Source: an uncultured beta proteobacterium (lineage in GTDB: Bacteria; Pseudomonadota; Gammaproteobacteria; Burkholderiales; Burkholderiaceae_C). Taken from it: DNA of 64,000 bases. The translations under genes and the position numbers were made by a program. Below are positions 1-6,281 of the stretch, one piece after another. Position 1 is the stretch's first letter. Every line of letters starts with the position of its first letter. A model generated the notes under the pieces. The model saw nothing but the letters and a program-made list of their open reading frames with translations, had not been told where the DNA came from and searched no databases. The stretch covers positions 1-64,000 of the forward strand of contig CAIJRK010000027.1 in the NCBI GenBank assembly GCA_903823025.1. Reading direction: 5' to 3'.

Positions 1-337
1 CTACCTCAAGGAAGCGTTCTCGGATTGCCTCGTTGCCTGGAACTGCCGTTTAGTCGAATTTGGAGGTGAACCCGATCACGTCCACTTGCTGATTGACATC
101 CATCCGGCTTTGACTATTTCGGTGCTGATCAACAACTTGAAGACGGCCAGCGCTCGGCGTACCCGAAACCGCTTCGCTGAACACTTTGCCCCTTTCTACA
201 GCAAACCGCTGTTTTGGCACCGGGCGTATTTTGTGGGCAGTGTCGGCAGTGCGACTTTGGAAACCGTACGGGCTTATGTGGACGCCCAGGGAACCGAAGA
301 ACATGCCCGCAAATCCGCTGCAAAAGCAAAGACCTAA
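1..337 (+). CDS. tnpA: IS200/IS605-family transposase TnpA, 3' part only
   Basis: The open frame runs in from the window edge (first full codon at base 2) and ends at a TAA at 335-337, giving about 111 residues of the C-terminal part. It contains the HUH motif DHVHLL and, later, the YFVGSVGSATLETVRAYV block that is typical of the end of Y1 single-strand transposases. These enzymes cut and rejoin single-stranded DNA with one tyrosine. The N-terminus lies outside the window, so it cannot be said whether the gene is intact. Its right flank runs into an imperfect hairpin and then directly into a truncated higB, which suggests the element landed in that toxin gene. Confidence 0.85.
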   Translation, partial: YLKEAFSDCLVAWNCRLVEFGGEPDHVHLLIDIHPALTISVLINNLKTASARRTRNRFAEHFAPFYSKPLFWHRAYFVGSVGSATLETVRAYVDAQGTEEHARKSAAKAKT

Positions 338-351
338 ACTCCTCCGCTAGA

Positions 352-414
352 CCCCCTCCTGACGAGTCGGCTTCGCCTTAATGCCGCTTCGCGGCCACCT
401 CGCCTAGCAGGGGG
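352..414 (+). repeat. Imperfect subterminal hairpin at the IS200/IS605 right end
   Basis: The arm CCCCCTCCTGACGAG and the arm CTCGCCTAGCAGGGGG are near-complementary and enclose a GC-rich loop. They lie 15 bp after the transposase stop. IS200/IS605 elements carry such subterminal hairpins for strand recognition. The exact cleavage point is not determined. Confidence 0.5.
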
Positions 415-521
415 AATGCGCGGATTTAATGTTCATGTTCAAGAAGGTGTTTGTACAAAAGGTCATGACGCATCGGGAATACGATTACTGGAACAAGCTT
501 TACAGGAAAGGCAAGGTGTAA
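415..521 (+). pseudogene. Remnant of a HigB-type toxin (C-terminal end only)
   Basis: The frame ending at the TAA at 519-521 reads KKVFVQKVMTHREYD, followed by a short basic tail. This matches the conserved end of HigB (RelE-superfamily mRNA interferase), where a strand pattern of the type VFVRHVLTHAEYD is characteristic. Only about 33 residues remain, and the upstream part is replaced by the IS200/IS605 end. The catalytic core is missing, so no toxin activity is expected. It sits 1 bp before the higA start, the usual higBA order. An ATG at 429 could still start a 30-residue peptide. Confidence 0.65.
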
Positions 522-522
522 T

Positions 523-957
523 TTGCAAGTAGCTCATGCGCAACTCAATATGGGGGCTTTGCAAGCCTCATGGCAGGCGTTCGACGAGATAGCGCATCTG
601 CGCCCTATCCAGAACGAAGCGCAATACGACCGCATGGTCGCACTCATGAATTCGCTTTTGGAGGTGGTCGGGGACGACGAGGACCATCCGATATCGGGTT
701 TACTTGAACTCGCCAGCGATCTGGTCGCCCGTTACGAACAAGCGCACCACGCCATTGAACCGGCGAGTCCGAAAGACGCTTTGCGCTTTTTGATGGATGC
801 ACGCGGTTTGAAGCAAGAAGATCTCCGGGCCATCGTTCCTCAAAGCAATCTGTCGGCGATTCTGGCTGGAAAACGCAAGATCAGTGCAACGATGGCCGGT
901 AAATTGGGCCAGTTTTTCGGCATCAGCCCTGCTGTCTTCGTGCCACGTCTGGATTGA
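523..957 (+). CDS. higA: HigA-like antitoxin (XRE-type), orphaned
   Basis: The 144-residue protein has a helical N-terminal half and a C-terminal XRE helix-turn-helix (about residues 88-140, LKQEDLRAI...SNLSAILAGKRKIS). This is the layout of HigA antitoxins of the HigB (PF09907-like) family. The partner toxin directly upstream is reduced to its tail, so this is an antitoxin without a target. The TTG at 523 keeps the normal 1-bp spacing to the toxin stop; an ATG at 550 is an equally possible start (135 residues). It ends 8 bp before a short repeat. HigA normally binds its own promoter, which here has been replaced by IS sequence, so expression now depends on whatever promoter the IS end provides. 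Confidence 0.85.
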   Translation: MQVAHAQLNMGALQASWQAFDEIAHLRPIQNEAQYDRMVALMNSLLEVVGDDEDHPISGLLELASDLVARYEQAHHAIEPASPKDALRFLMDARGLKQEDLRAIVPQSNLSAILAGKRKISATMAGKLGQFFGISPAVFVPRLD

Positions 958-964
958 ATCACGT

Positions 965-993
965 CTGTTAATTGGAATCTGACTCCAATTACC
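965..993. repeat. Short interspersed repeat, copy A
   Basis: The core TTAATTGGAATCTGACTCC is followed by AATTACC. TAATTGG and CCAATTA are inverted around a 9-base centre, so it can fold as a hairpin. The same core recurs three more times within 2.6 kb. It lies between the convergent higA and HEPN genes and supplies the stop codon of the latter. Confidence 0.8.
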
Positions 994-1528
994 GTGAAAG
1001 TGCCTCTGCTTCACCTATCGGACACATCTCCAGGCTAGCCAGCGCAGTAGTGAGCAGACTTTGCGCCATCTCGAAATCGACCGCTGCAGGACGTGCCCCA
1101 GCTTTGCGGTGCGCCACCCAGTCACGCCACTTGCGCACCGCGTGCAAATCCTTCGTCACGTCCTCGCCAATCAGCGCCTTCAAAGCATCGATCTTCTCGC
1201 TGATTGACCAGTGTTGAACTCGCTTGGAAAGTCCTTTGCGCATACCTTCATCCAATTCAGGCACCGCACCTACCCATTGGACACGCTGCGTCAACCAATC
1301 ATTAATGGCCTCTTCAAACAAGGCCCACAAAGACAACAACGCAAAGTTTTCCAATTCGTCGCGACAGTCCCCAACTTGAGTAAGTACGACTTGTTGCGAC
1401 TCACCTGTGATGGCCTCAACATGGCTTTCAGGCCGTTGTTTTACTTCGTTTTCGAGCACATCGAGCGCTCGCACGGCAATGCGATGCCAACGCCACACCG
1501 CTTGAAATCGATCAAGACTTGAATTCAT
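989..1528 (-). CDS. HEPN-like protein with an Rx4H motif
   Basis: The 179-residue, mostly helical protein carries RDWVAH at residues 135-140, the Rx4-6H motif that forms the active site of HEPN RNases. An acidic helix segment (FEEAINDWL, about residue 71) precedes it, as in RiboL-PSP/MAE_28990-type HEPN proteins. HEPN proteins often act as toxins or as the RNase part of defence systems. The start overlaps the 3' end of the upstream gene by 17 bp, so the two are probably translated as one unit. The surrounding genes are toxin-antitoxin modules, which supports a toxin role. The family assignment rests on the motif and helix pattern, not on close resemblance to a named protein. Confidence 0.7.
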   Translation of the reverse strand: MNSSLDRFQAVWRWHRIAVRALDVLENEVKQRPESHVEAITGESQQVVLTQVGDCRDELENFALLSLWALFEEAINDWLTQRVQWVGAVPELDEGMRKGLSKRVQHWSISEKIDALKALIGEDVTKDLHAVRKWRDWVAHRKAGARPAAVDFEMAQSLLTTALASLEMCPIGEAEALSR

Positions 1529-2015
1529 GACCGGTCACCGCACTGAGCAAATCGGCAAAAACTTCGGGCGTGATCGGGTAGGCCCGGCGAATTGGGGATG
1601 GGGATAACCAAAACCAGCCTTCGGCATCCACACCCCGATAGAGTTTGCGGGTGCTTTCTTCGGCGGCACCCTCGGTGCCAACCTGGATACGCGTGGTCAT
1701 GGTCGGCCCGCCCGCGTTCAAATAAACGATCTTTTCCCGTTTGCCGTAATTGCCCACCAAATCCACCCGACCCTGTGCGCCAATAATGGATTCCCCGAAA
1801 GGAAGCACTTCGGCAATGCGCTTACCTTGCGTATCATTCAATACAAGGGTCGGCACTTTATATTGCCCGTGGCGCTCTTCATTGATCGTTGTTTCGCCCC
1901 GTTGCATTTGCAAGCCGAAATCGCCCCCCCATTTTTCAATGTTGGCAAATAACGCGGTTACATGCGTCAAATACTGATCAAGCACGGGGTTTAAAGTGTT
2001 TTTCATAGCGGTCAT
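1512..2015 (-). CDS. Unknown protein paired with the HEPN gene
   Basis: The product is 167 residues with no family I recognise. It has a helical N-terminus (NPVLDQYLTHVTALFANIEKW) followed by a strand-rich middle (QYKVPTLVLNDTQGKRIAEVLPFG). The start at 2015 was chosen because AAGGA lies 9 bases upstream; the frame extends to 2144 without a good ribosome-binding site. The stop lies inside the HEPN gene, so the pair is translationally linked. The position upstream of a HEPN gene suggests an antitoxin or partner, but no known antitoxin fold (such as MNT nucleotidyltransferase) can be seen. Function is unassigned. Confidence 0.7.
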   Translation of the reverse strand: MTAMKNTLNPVLDQYLTHVTALFANIEKWGGDFGLQMQRGETTINEERHGQYKVPTLVLNDTQGKRIAEVLPFGESIIGAQGRVDLVGNYGKREKIVYLNAGGPTMTTRIQVGTEGAAEESTRKLYRGVDAEGWFWLSPSPIRRAYPITPEVFADLLSAVTGHEFKS

Positions 2016-2122
2016 CCGGGTTATTCCTTGCTGATTATTATCACGTCTTTCGATCAGTTTTAGATGAGTTGAACTTGACTGTGTCGCCGACCAAGGACGT
2101 TGGCAGAGTGGCTCCTTTGGCT

Positions 2123-2231
2123 TGTAAACGGGGCCTTGAGGCAAGGTTTGTGCAAGCGCTCATGCCAGCGTTTTCGCGCCAGCATCTCCCGTTTTAACCC
2201 AGCTGTTAATTGGAATCTGACCCTCCAATTA
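2123..2231. repeat. Long form of the interspersed repeat, copy B
   Basis: A block of about 80 bp (from GTAAACGGGGCCTTGAGGCAA) leads into the core TTAATTGGAATCTGACCC. The left block recurs at 2704 and the middle block recurs in diverged form at about 3472-3544. It therefore looks like one repeat unit from which copy C has lost the middle. Confidence 0.75.
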
Positions 2232-2243
2232 CCAATTACCTGA

Positions 2244-2561
2244 TCAAACTGTCTTCAACCGCTGCACCATATCCGGGAACTTTCCAACCATTTGAATCAG
2301 TAGCGCCGCCTGTGCATTCGGCTTGGCGCGCCCTTGCTCCCAGTTCTCCAAGGTACGGGGATTGGTTCGCAAATAGCGCGCAAAAACTGCACGCGAACAG
2401 TTCAATTTCTCTCGAACAGCAATCACGTCCTGCGGGGTCAGCACTAAGACAGGTTGGACTGCAACCTTGACTTGGCGTAGCGTCAATTTTCCTTCGCGCT
2501 CTGACTTGAGTGCATCGAAGCCTTCAACGAGTTCAGAGAAGATATCGCGTTTGGTCGTCAT
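2244..2561 (-). CDS. XRE-type antitoxin-like regulator, orphan
   Basis: The 105-residue protein has a helix-turn-helix in its C-terminal half (TPQDVIAVREKLNCSRAVFA, then TNPRTLENWEQGRAKP). This is the signature of the HigA2/NadS type of antitoxins that pair with RelE-like toxins. The ATG at 2561 was chosen because MTTKRDIFSELVEGFDALK is the normal beginning of this family; the frame continues upstream without one. No toxin frame is recognisable in the 165 bp upstream or 240 bp downstream, so it is probably a solitary antitoxin. It lies between repeat copies B and C. Confidence 0.8.
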   Translation of the reverse strand: MTTKRDIFSELVEGFDALKSEREGKLTLRQVKVAVQPVLVLTPQDVIAVREKLNCSRAVFARYLRTNPRTLENWEQGRAKPNAQAALLIQMVGKFPDMVQRLKTV

Positions 2562-2703
2562 GTTAAATTTCTTTCGGTAGTCGGTGTTGACGTTCGTTGT
2601 CCAACAAGCCAGTTGGCCAAAGCGGACGGTCATCGTGCTTGACCCGTTCAACCCGGATGGCTTGCCGTTTAATCTGATCGGATTTGTGTAGCGGCTTGCT
2701 AGG

Positions 2704-2753
2704 CGTAAACGGGGCCTTGAGGCAATGTTAATTGGAATCTGACCCCAATTACC
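2704..2753. repeat. Interspersed repeat, copy C (short form)
   Basis: GTAAACGGGGCCTTGAGGCAA is joined almost directly to the core TTAATTGGAATCTGACCCC. Compared with copy B, about 59 bp of the middle are missing. Confidence 0.75.
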
Positions 2754-2853
2754 CAATTACTGTGCGTTCGCACTGATGGACTGATGGCTCGAAACGCTCA
2801 TAATGCATTAGTGCGCACGTAATTTAGTGCCGTAACATATTTAGGAGAATAGG

Positions 2854-3135
2854 ATGGTTGCTTTAGCATCGCCTCTGGAGAGCGTCAAAGTGGTTGGCGC
2901 AAATGGTCAAATTTCGCTGGGCAAGCAGTTTGCCGGGCGGCAAGTGTTGGTGCAAGAGCAAGAGGCGGGGGTCTGGTTGATACGCACCGCCACCGTCATT
3001 CCCGACAACGAGCGCTGGCTACACGCTCCTGGGGCCGCCGCCGATTTGGATAAAGCCCTCACGTGGGCAGCGCAAAACCCACCCCATGATGCGCAACTCG
3101 ATGACACCTTGAGCCGTTTGTCTGATGGCCAGTAG
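2854..3135 (+). CDS. Antitoxin of a type II module (AbrB-like N-terminus)
   Basis: The 93-residue protein begins with a small beta-rich segment (VKVVGANGQISLGKQFAGRQ, about residues 11-30) that resembles the SpoVT/AbrB swapped-hairpin DNA-binding fold. An acidic, helical C-terminus follows and would wrap the toxin. A good ribosome-binding site (AGGAG) lies about 9 bases before the ATG. The stop lies 11 bp inside the next gene, the tight overlap typical of antitoxin-toxin operons. The module as a whole is well supported by size, order and overlap; the fold assignment is inference. Confidence 0.75.
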   Translation: MVALASPLESVKVVGANGQISLGKQFAGRQVLVQEQEAGVWLIRTATVIPDNERWLHAPGAAADLDKALTWAAQNPPHDAQLDDTLSRLSDGQ

Positions 3136-3451
3136 CCCGGCGGATGCCTTGGTTCGGCTTGATTTGAATAACCCGGTGTTTCAGGATAATCTGCTGGAAC
3201 TGCAAAAAGCGGAGCGCCATGCCGCGCTTGATACGCTGAAAAAAATCCGCCAACTGAGCTGGAGCCAGCTGTACCGCGACAGCGGGTTGAAGTGGGAAAA
3301 AATCAGCAGCATCAAGCCGCCCGCTGGCGTTGACGTCATCTACTCTTTGCGCATCACCCAAGCCAGACGTTGCACGGCCTACCGGGAAGGTGACTTCATT
3401 CGCTTTCTGACCATCGCCGCTGACCACGACAGCACCTACGGGCGCAAGTAG
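3125..3451 (+). CDS. RelE-superfamily-like toxin
   Basis: The 108-residue protein shows a helical N-terminal part (residues about 18-45) and then SQLYRDSGLKWEKI, IYSLRITQARRCTAYREGDF and IRFLTIAADHDSTYGRK. A strand pair reading LRITQARRCTAYREGDFIRF and a late H near the C-terminus are the normal layout of RelE/HigB-type mRNA interferases. It overlaps the upstream antitoxin by 11 bp. A diverged, partly deleted copy of its 3' half is found at 5537-5725, so this cassette was duplicated. The precise subfamily is not identified. Confidence 0.75.
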   Translation: MASSPADALVRLDLNNPVFQDNLLELQKAERHAALDTLKKIRQLSWSQLYRDSGLKWEKISSIKPPAGVDVIYSLRITQARRCTAYREGDFIRFLTIAADHDSTYGRK

Positions 3452-3471
3452 CTTGGCAAAGCCATCAACAG

Positions 3472-3572
3472 TTGGCCTTTGATACAAGGTTTGCGGAGGC
3501 GTTCACGCCAGCGTTGTCGCTCCAGCATCACCCGTTTTACCCAGCTGTTAATTGGAATCTGACCCCAATTAC
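3472..3572. repeat. Long form of the interspersed repeat, copy D
   Basis: It begins 20 bp after the toxin stop and is alignable by eye with copy B over about 100 bp (GGCCTT, CAAGGTTTG, then CGTTTTACCCAGCTGTTAAT), ending in the core TTAATTGGAATCTGACCCC. Confidence 0.75.
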
Positions 3573-4045
3573 TCCTGACCCCGCGAACGCCACCAAACGC
3601 CACCAAACGCACGCGAACGCTCAGAGAAGAGAAGAGAAGATATAGAAAAGAGAACACAACACCGCGCGAGCGGCCTGTGGATAACTCGCGCTGCTGGCGT
3701 AGAGCTTTTGAAGTCGTGCCGTGTGTCGTTTTTTTATTTTTTAATCTCCCGCTGCCAAACGCAAAAAACTACGGCTACACTTTGCGCTAAGTCCACGGCA
3801 ACCACCGTGGCACGGGTTTAGACGCCCGGTGAACCGCTGTAGCCCCTAAGCCGCAGCCCCGCACAGGTCATGCGGCTTTTCTGATTTCTGAGCCTTTATG
3901 CCTTTTTATGGTGGCTCGGTTGGGAGGCTCGCAAGAGCCTGCCGGTTCGCACAAGCGGTTCCCGGTCGTCTAACCCGATCGAGTCACCGCCACGTTTAGA
4001 CGCGTGGTCGGTGATTGTTGCAAATCGAACCGATTGGAGGCCTTC
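3573..4045 (+). other. Non-coding leader of prophage or satellite type
   Basis: No convincing protein gene is visible. A sequence matching a DnaA box (TGTGGATAA) lies at about 3674. From about 3790 there are several stem-loops (for example CCACGG...CCGTGG), then a terminator-like hairpin at 3848-3880. A mini-ORF of 21 codons at 3908-3973 (MVARLGGSQEPAGSHKRF...) resembles the short peptides found before ash/Icd-like genes of prophages and P4-type satellites. This resemblance is from memory and uncertain. The region ends at a ribosome-binding site (GGAGG) for the 27-codon ORF that precedes the replication gene. Confidence 0.45.
3848..3880 (+). terminator. Terminator-like hairpin in the phage-type leader
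   Basis: AAGCCGCA and TGCGGCTT are perfectly complementary, with a 15-base loop, and are followed by TT. In phage P4-like leaders such structures stop early transcription; that role is inference here. Confidence 0.5.
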
Positions 4046-4129
4046 ATGGCTCACCTTGCACGCTTTGGCATCCACGCCAACACCACCCCTTTTCTTGCTA
4101 TTGAACGCCTGCGGGCGGTGCAGTCATGA
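4046..4129 (+). CDS. 27-residue leader protein coupled to the replication gene
   Basis: The peptide reads MAHLARFGIHANTTPFLAIE plus seven more residues. TTGGAGG lies 5-11 bases before the ATG. Its TGA overlaps the ATG of the replication gene (ATGA), so translation of the two is coupled. Short reading frames in this position are common before O-like replication genes of betaproteobacterial prophages. No function can be assigned. Confidence 0.5.
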   Translation: MAHLARFGIHANTTPFLAIERLRAVQS

Positions 4130-5025
4130 GCGCCTTCAACACCCCGTGGCTTCGCCTTTGGTCCGACATGCCCAACGACCCCAAGTGGCGCACCATTGCC
4201 CGCATCAGCGAGCAAACTATTCCGGCGGTGATCGCCGTTTATTTGCACATTCTGGTCAACGCAGGCAATGCCGAAGAGCGCGGTCACCTGCACCATTTCG
4301 TCCCCGAAGACATCGCGGGCGCCCTGCAAATCGAGACCGAACAAGTGCAAGCCATCCTGTCGGCCATGCAAGGCCGCGTGCTTGATGGTGACTGCGTGTC
4401 CGGCTGGGCCGCCCGCCAACCCCTGCGTGAAGACGGTTCGGCGCAACGGGCCAAAGCGTGGCGTGACGCCAGAAAAACCAGCGGGAACGTTATCCAAGCC
4501 GCCAGCACCGCCAAGGCAAGAACCGAGTCCGTGCCCGTGCCCGTGCCCGCGTCAGCATCCACGCCGGTTCCTGCACCTGTCAGCCAAGACCTGCCTACGG
4601 CCATGCCAGTGGCGATGCCCGACACGCCCGTGGTGCGGGTATGTGCGGCCTTGCTGGCGCACGGCATTACCGACATTGAAACGACACATCCGGAAATTCC
4701 GGTGCTGTTGGCGCAAGGCGCTGATACGCCGCAATTTGTTGCGGCTGCCAAAATAGCCAAGGCAAAAAGCAAAGGCTTTGCCTACGTCATGGGCATCGTT
4801 CGCCGCAAGTTGGCTGACGCGCACAGCGCCACGCCTGTCGCCTTTAACGTCACCACGCCGTCGCCGCCCGGCCTGGACCCGGCGCTGGCCAAGATCATGG
4901 CCGACCAGCGCATCACCCACGGCCCCAGTCCTGAAATGCGCGCCAAGATGGCCGCCCTGACGCGCCGCCCCGCCTCGCCAGCGCGTGCCACGACGTTGCA
5001 CACCCCGCGACCTGTTTGGCAGTGA
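4126..5025 (+). CDS. Phage-type replication initiation protein (O/DnaT-like)
   Basis: The 299-residue protein starts with a winged-helix-like domain (about residues 1-95: WLRLWSDMPNDPKWRTIARI, then IPAVIAVYLHILVNA). This is the usual beginning of phage replication proteins that bring the host helicase to an origin. A Pro/Val-rich linker (about 125-160) follows, and then a second helical domain (about 165-230) with the KSKGFAYVMGIVRRKL pattern seen in DnaT-like primosomal proteins. No integrase, repressor or structural phage gene accompanies it, so this is a fragment of a prophage or satellite. It is GC-rich with strong codon bias, which explains the long meaningless frames on the other strands. 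Confidence 0.7.
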   Translation: MSAFNTPWLRLWSDMPNDPKWRTIARISEQTIPAVIAVYLHILVNAGNAEERGHLHHFVPEDIAGALQIETEQVQAILSAMQGRVLDGDCVSGWAARQPLREDGSAQRAKAWRDARKTSGNVIQAASTAKARTESVPVPVPASASTPVPAPVSQDLPTAMPVAMPDTPVVRVCAALLAHGITDIETTHPEIPVLLAQGADTPQFVAAAKIAKAKSKGFAYVMGIVRRKLADAHSATPVAFNVTTPSPPGLDPALAKIMADQRITHGPSPEMRAKMAALTRRPASPARATTLHTPRPVWQ

Positions 5026-5091
5026 TGCGTTGATGCTGGATTGCCGCGTCGTTGCTCCTCGCAAAGACGAGAGGAAACGAGACGAGCGGGG

Positions 5092-5319
5092 TCACCCCAA
5101 CAGCAACACGTTCATTGCGGCCATCTGCACGTCCGGCACGCCTACCACATGGATGATGTTCTCTTTTGCATCGGCATCACCGTGGTGCAGGTAAGCGCCT
5201 TGCGCCAAAGACTGCCAGCCCATCGCCTCTGCGGCCAGTGCCTGTAATTCGGCGCGGCTTGCTGCATCCTGTGGTGTCAGGTCGATGTGGATAAGCGAGA
5301 GGTAGGCGGGCATGGGCAT
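5092..5319 (-). CDS. Small unknown protein
   Basis: The product has 75 residues and no recognised family. It has a strand-helix-strand look (AYLSLIHIDLTPQDAASRAE, a helix to about residue 37, then NIIHVVGVPDVQMAAMN). Codon use resembles a real gene. The ATG starts 1 bp after the stop of the upstream DUF6447-like gene, so the two form an operon. A second ATG two codons on is possible. Confidence 0.55.
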   Translation of the reverse strand: MPMPAYLSLIHIDLTPQDAASRAELQALAAEAMGWQSLAQGAYLHHGDADAKENIIHVVGVPDVQMAAMNVLLLG

Positions 5320-5320
5320 T

Positions 5321-5458
5321 TCAATTGAACTTCATCGTTTCACTGGCCTGCGCTTGTTCCAGTCGTGACGGCAATGCTGCTGGCAGGCTTTGCAGTTGGG
5401 CACGGGCCTCAATGGAGAGGGTGTCGTGGTCGTGGTTATCGATTTTGAGGGTGGGCAT
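5321..5458 (-). CDS. Short DUF6447-like protein
   Basis: The 45-residue protein begins MPTLKIDNHDHDTLSIEARA and ends SETMKFN. Start and end match the 71-residue proteins encoded at 5810-6025 and 34315-34530 (which begin with TIDNKEYAIDSL and end DTMKFN), but a central helix of about 26 residues is missing. It may be a functional short version or a copy shortened by internal deletion. The leader carries remnants of the hairpin found before the other two copies. It runs directly into the 75-residue gene downstream. Confidence 0.6.
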   Translation of the reverse strand: MPTLKIDNHDHDTLSIEARAQLQSLPAALPSRLEQAQASETMKFN

Positions 5459-5536
5459 TTGACTTCCTGAATTGAAAAATCTCACTGCCTTGTGAGCAAT
5501 GGGGTTTTGAGAGGATTTACCTACGCCCCTTGCCTA

Positions 5537-5725
5537 AGCGCGGGGTTGAAATGAGGAAAAAATCAGTAGCGTTAAGCCACCCGCAGGTGCTGCGCGGCCT
5601 ACAGGGAAGGTGACTTCATTCACTTTTTAACTAGCGCCGCCGACCACGACAGCACTTACGGGCACCAGTAATCGGGCAAAGTCGTCAGCAGGTGGCCTTG
5701 ATACACAGTTGACGGATGCGGTGAA
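5537..5725 (+). pseudogene. Decayed 3' copy of the RelE-like toxin gene
   Basis: The stretch aligns by eye with about 3280-3500: GAAAAAATCAG, AAGCC-CCCGC, GGCCTAC-GGGAAGGTGACTT and CGACCACGACAGCAC are shared. About 45 bp from the middle are deleted and there are many point changes, including an in-frame TAA after TTCACTTTT. The similarity continues into the flanking repeat (GGCCTTGATACA). No intact reading frame remains. The whole interval 5459-5809 holds nothing else besides the leader of the minus-strand gene before it. Confidence 0.7.
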
Positions 5726-5809
5726 AGATCGGGCATGGAGTTCCTGGATTGTTCAGGATTGAGATGTTGCCGCTATGACTGAGGCGGCAGCTTTTGGCGT
5801 TGTGAGTAA

Positions 5810-6025
5810 TTAGTTGAACTTCATCGTGTCGCCAGTAAAGGGCGCGGGCAGGGCGGCTTGCAAGGCCTTGCTGTAGGCAATGCGGGCGGTTTGCAGGGCC
5901 GCGCCTTTGGCTTGCAAACGGGCTAACTCTTGATCAACAAACTGAATACTGGCCAGCTGACCTTTAGCGTCATTGGAGAGGCTGTCGATGGCATATTCTT
6001 TGTTGTCGATGGTGATTTTGGACAT
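5810..6025 (-). CDS. DUF6447-family small protein
   Basis: The 71-residue protein reads SKITIDNKEYAIDSLSNDAK at its start, then a long helix (LASIQFVDQELARLQAKGAA), and ends in PFTGDTMKFN. It differs from the protein at 34315-34530 in only two residues (Ile/Val at 4 and Asn/Asp at 18). I recognise the family as DUF6447: small proteins of unknown function often found near type I secretion or RTX genes. It lies just downstream of the S-layer-like genes on the same strand, but a strong terminator separates them. AAGGA precedes the ATG, and a CCCCAC/GTGGGG hairpin stands 25 bp upstream. Confidence 0.85.
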   Translation of the reverse strand: MSKITIDNKEYAIDSLSNDAKGQLASIQFVDQELARLQAKGAALQTARIAYSKALQAALPAPFTGDTMKFN

Positions 6026-6050
6026 GAAACGTTCCTTTTGAATTGAAAAT

Positions 6051-6076
6051 CCCCACGGTCTTGTGAACTTGTGGGG
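6051..6076 (-). promoter_or_regulatory. Leader hairpin before the DUF6447 gene
   Basis: CCCCAC and GTGGGG pair across 14 bases in the 5' leader. The homologous gene at 34315 has an 8-bp version (CCCCACGG/CCGTGGGG) at the same place, with the shared CGCAAG/TCACAAG loop and ACCGTGGGGATT end. Conservation between paralogs suggests an RNA-level control element or an attenuator. Confidence 0.55.
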
Positions 6077-6139
6077 TCTGGTGTGATTTTAACGGCCCTG
6101 AAAGCCCATCGACTTTGCGCTGAATTGAGCAGGGCTGCA

Positions 6140-6179
6140 GTTTTCGGATGGCGAGGCATTGGCATCTGACCCCGAAAAC
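6140..6179. repeat. Divergent relative of the interspersed repeat
   Basis: GTTTTCGG and CCGAAAAC are inverted around a centre that contains ATTGGCATCTGACCCC. The centre matches the core of copies A-D (TTGGAATCTGACCCC), while the inverted arms differ (TTTTCGG instead of TAATTGG). Confidence 0.5.
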
Positions 6180-6240
6180 GAAAAAAGGGCCAGGCTTGTG
6201 GCCCGACCCTTCGTAAAGATAACTTCTCTTAGTTATCTAA

Positions 6241-6275
6241 GGACATTAAAAACAACGTGTTGTTTTTTTCTGTCC
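6241..6275. terminator. Strong bidirectional terminator
   Basis: GGACA...TGTCC encloses AAAAACAAC/GTTGTTTTT, with A and T runs on both sides. It starts a few bases past the stop of the 1314-aa S-layer-like gene, for which it is the natural transcription stop. A second hairpin (AGATAAC/GTTATCT, about 6217-6238) adjoins it. Confidence 0.8.
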
Positions 6276-6281
6276 TTTTGC

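Noticed and set aside
965..3572. Reading the repeats as integron attC sites
   Set aside because: The copies lack the paired GTTRRRY/RYYYAAC core sites, gene orientation is mixed, and no integrase is present in the window.
3436..3657. 73-codon frame on the minus strand
   Set aside because: It crosses the toxin 3' end and the interspersed repeat and has no ribosome-binding site.
4268..5064. Long alternative frames on both strands over the replication gene
   Set aside because: High-GC codon bias opens other frames here; only the 4126 frame shows a natural protein.
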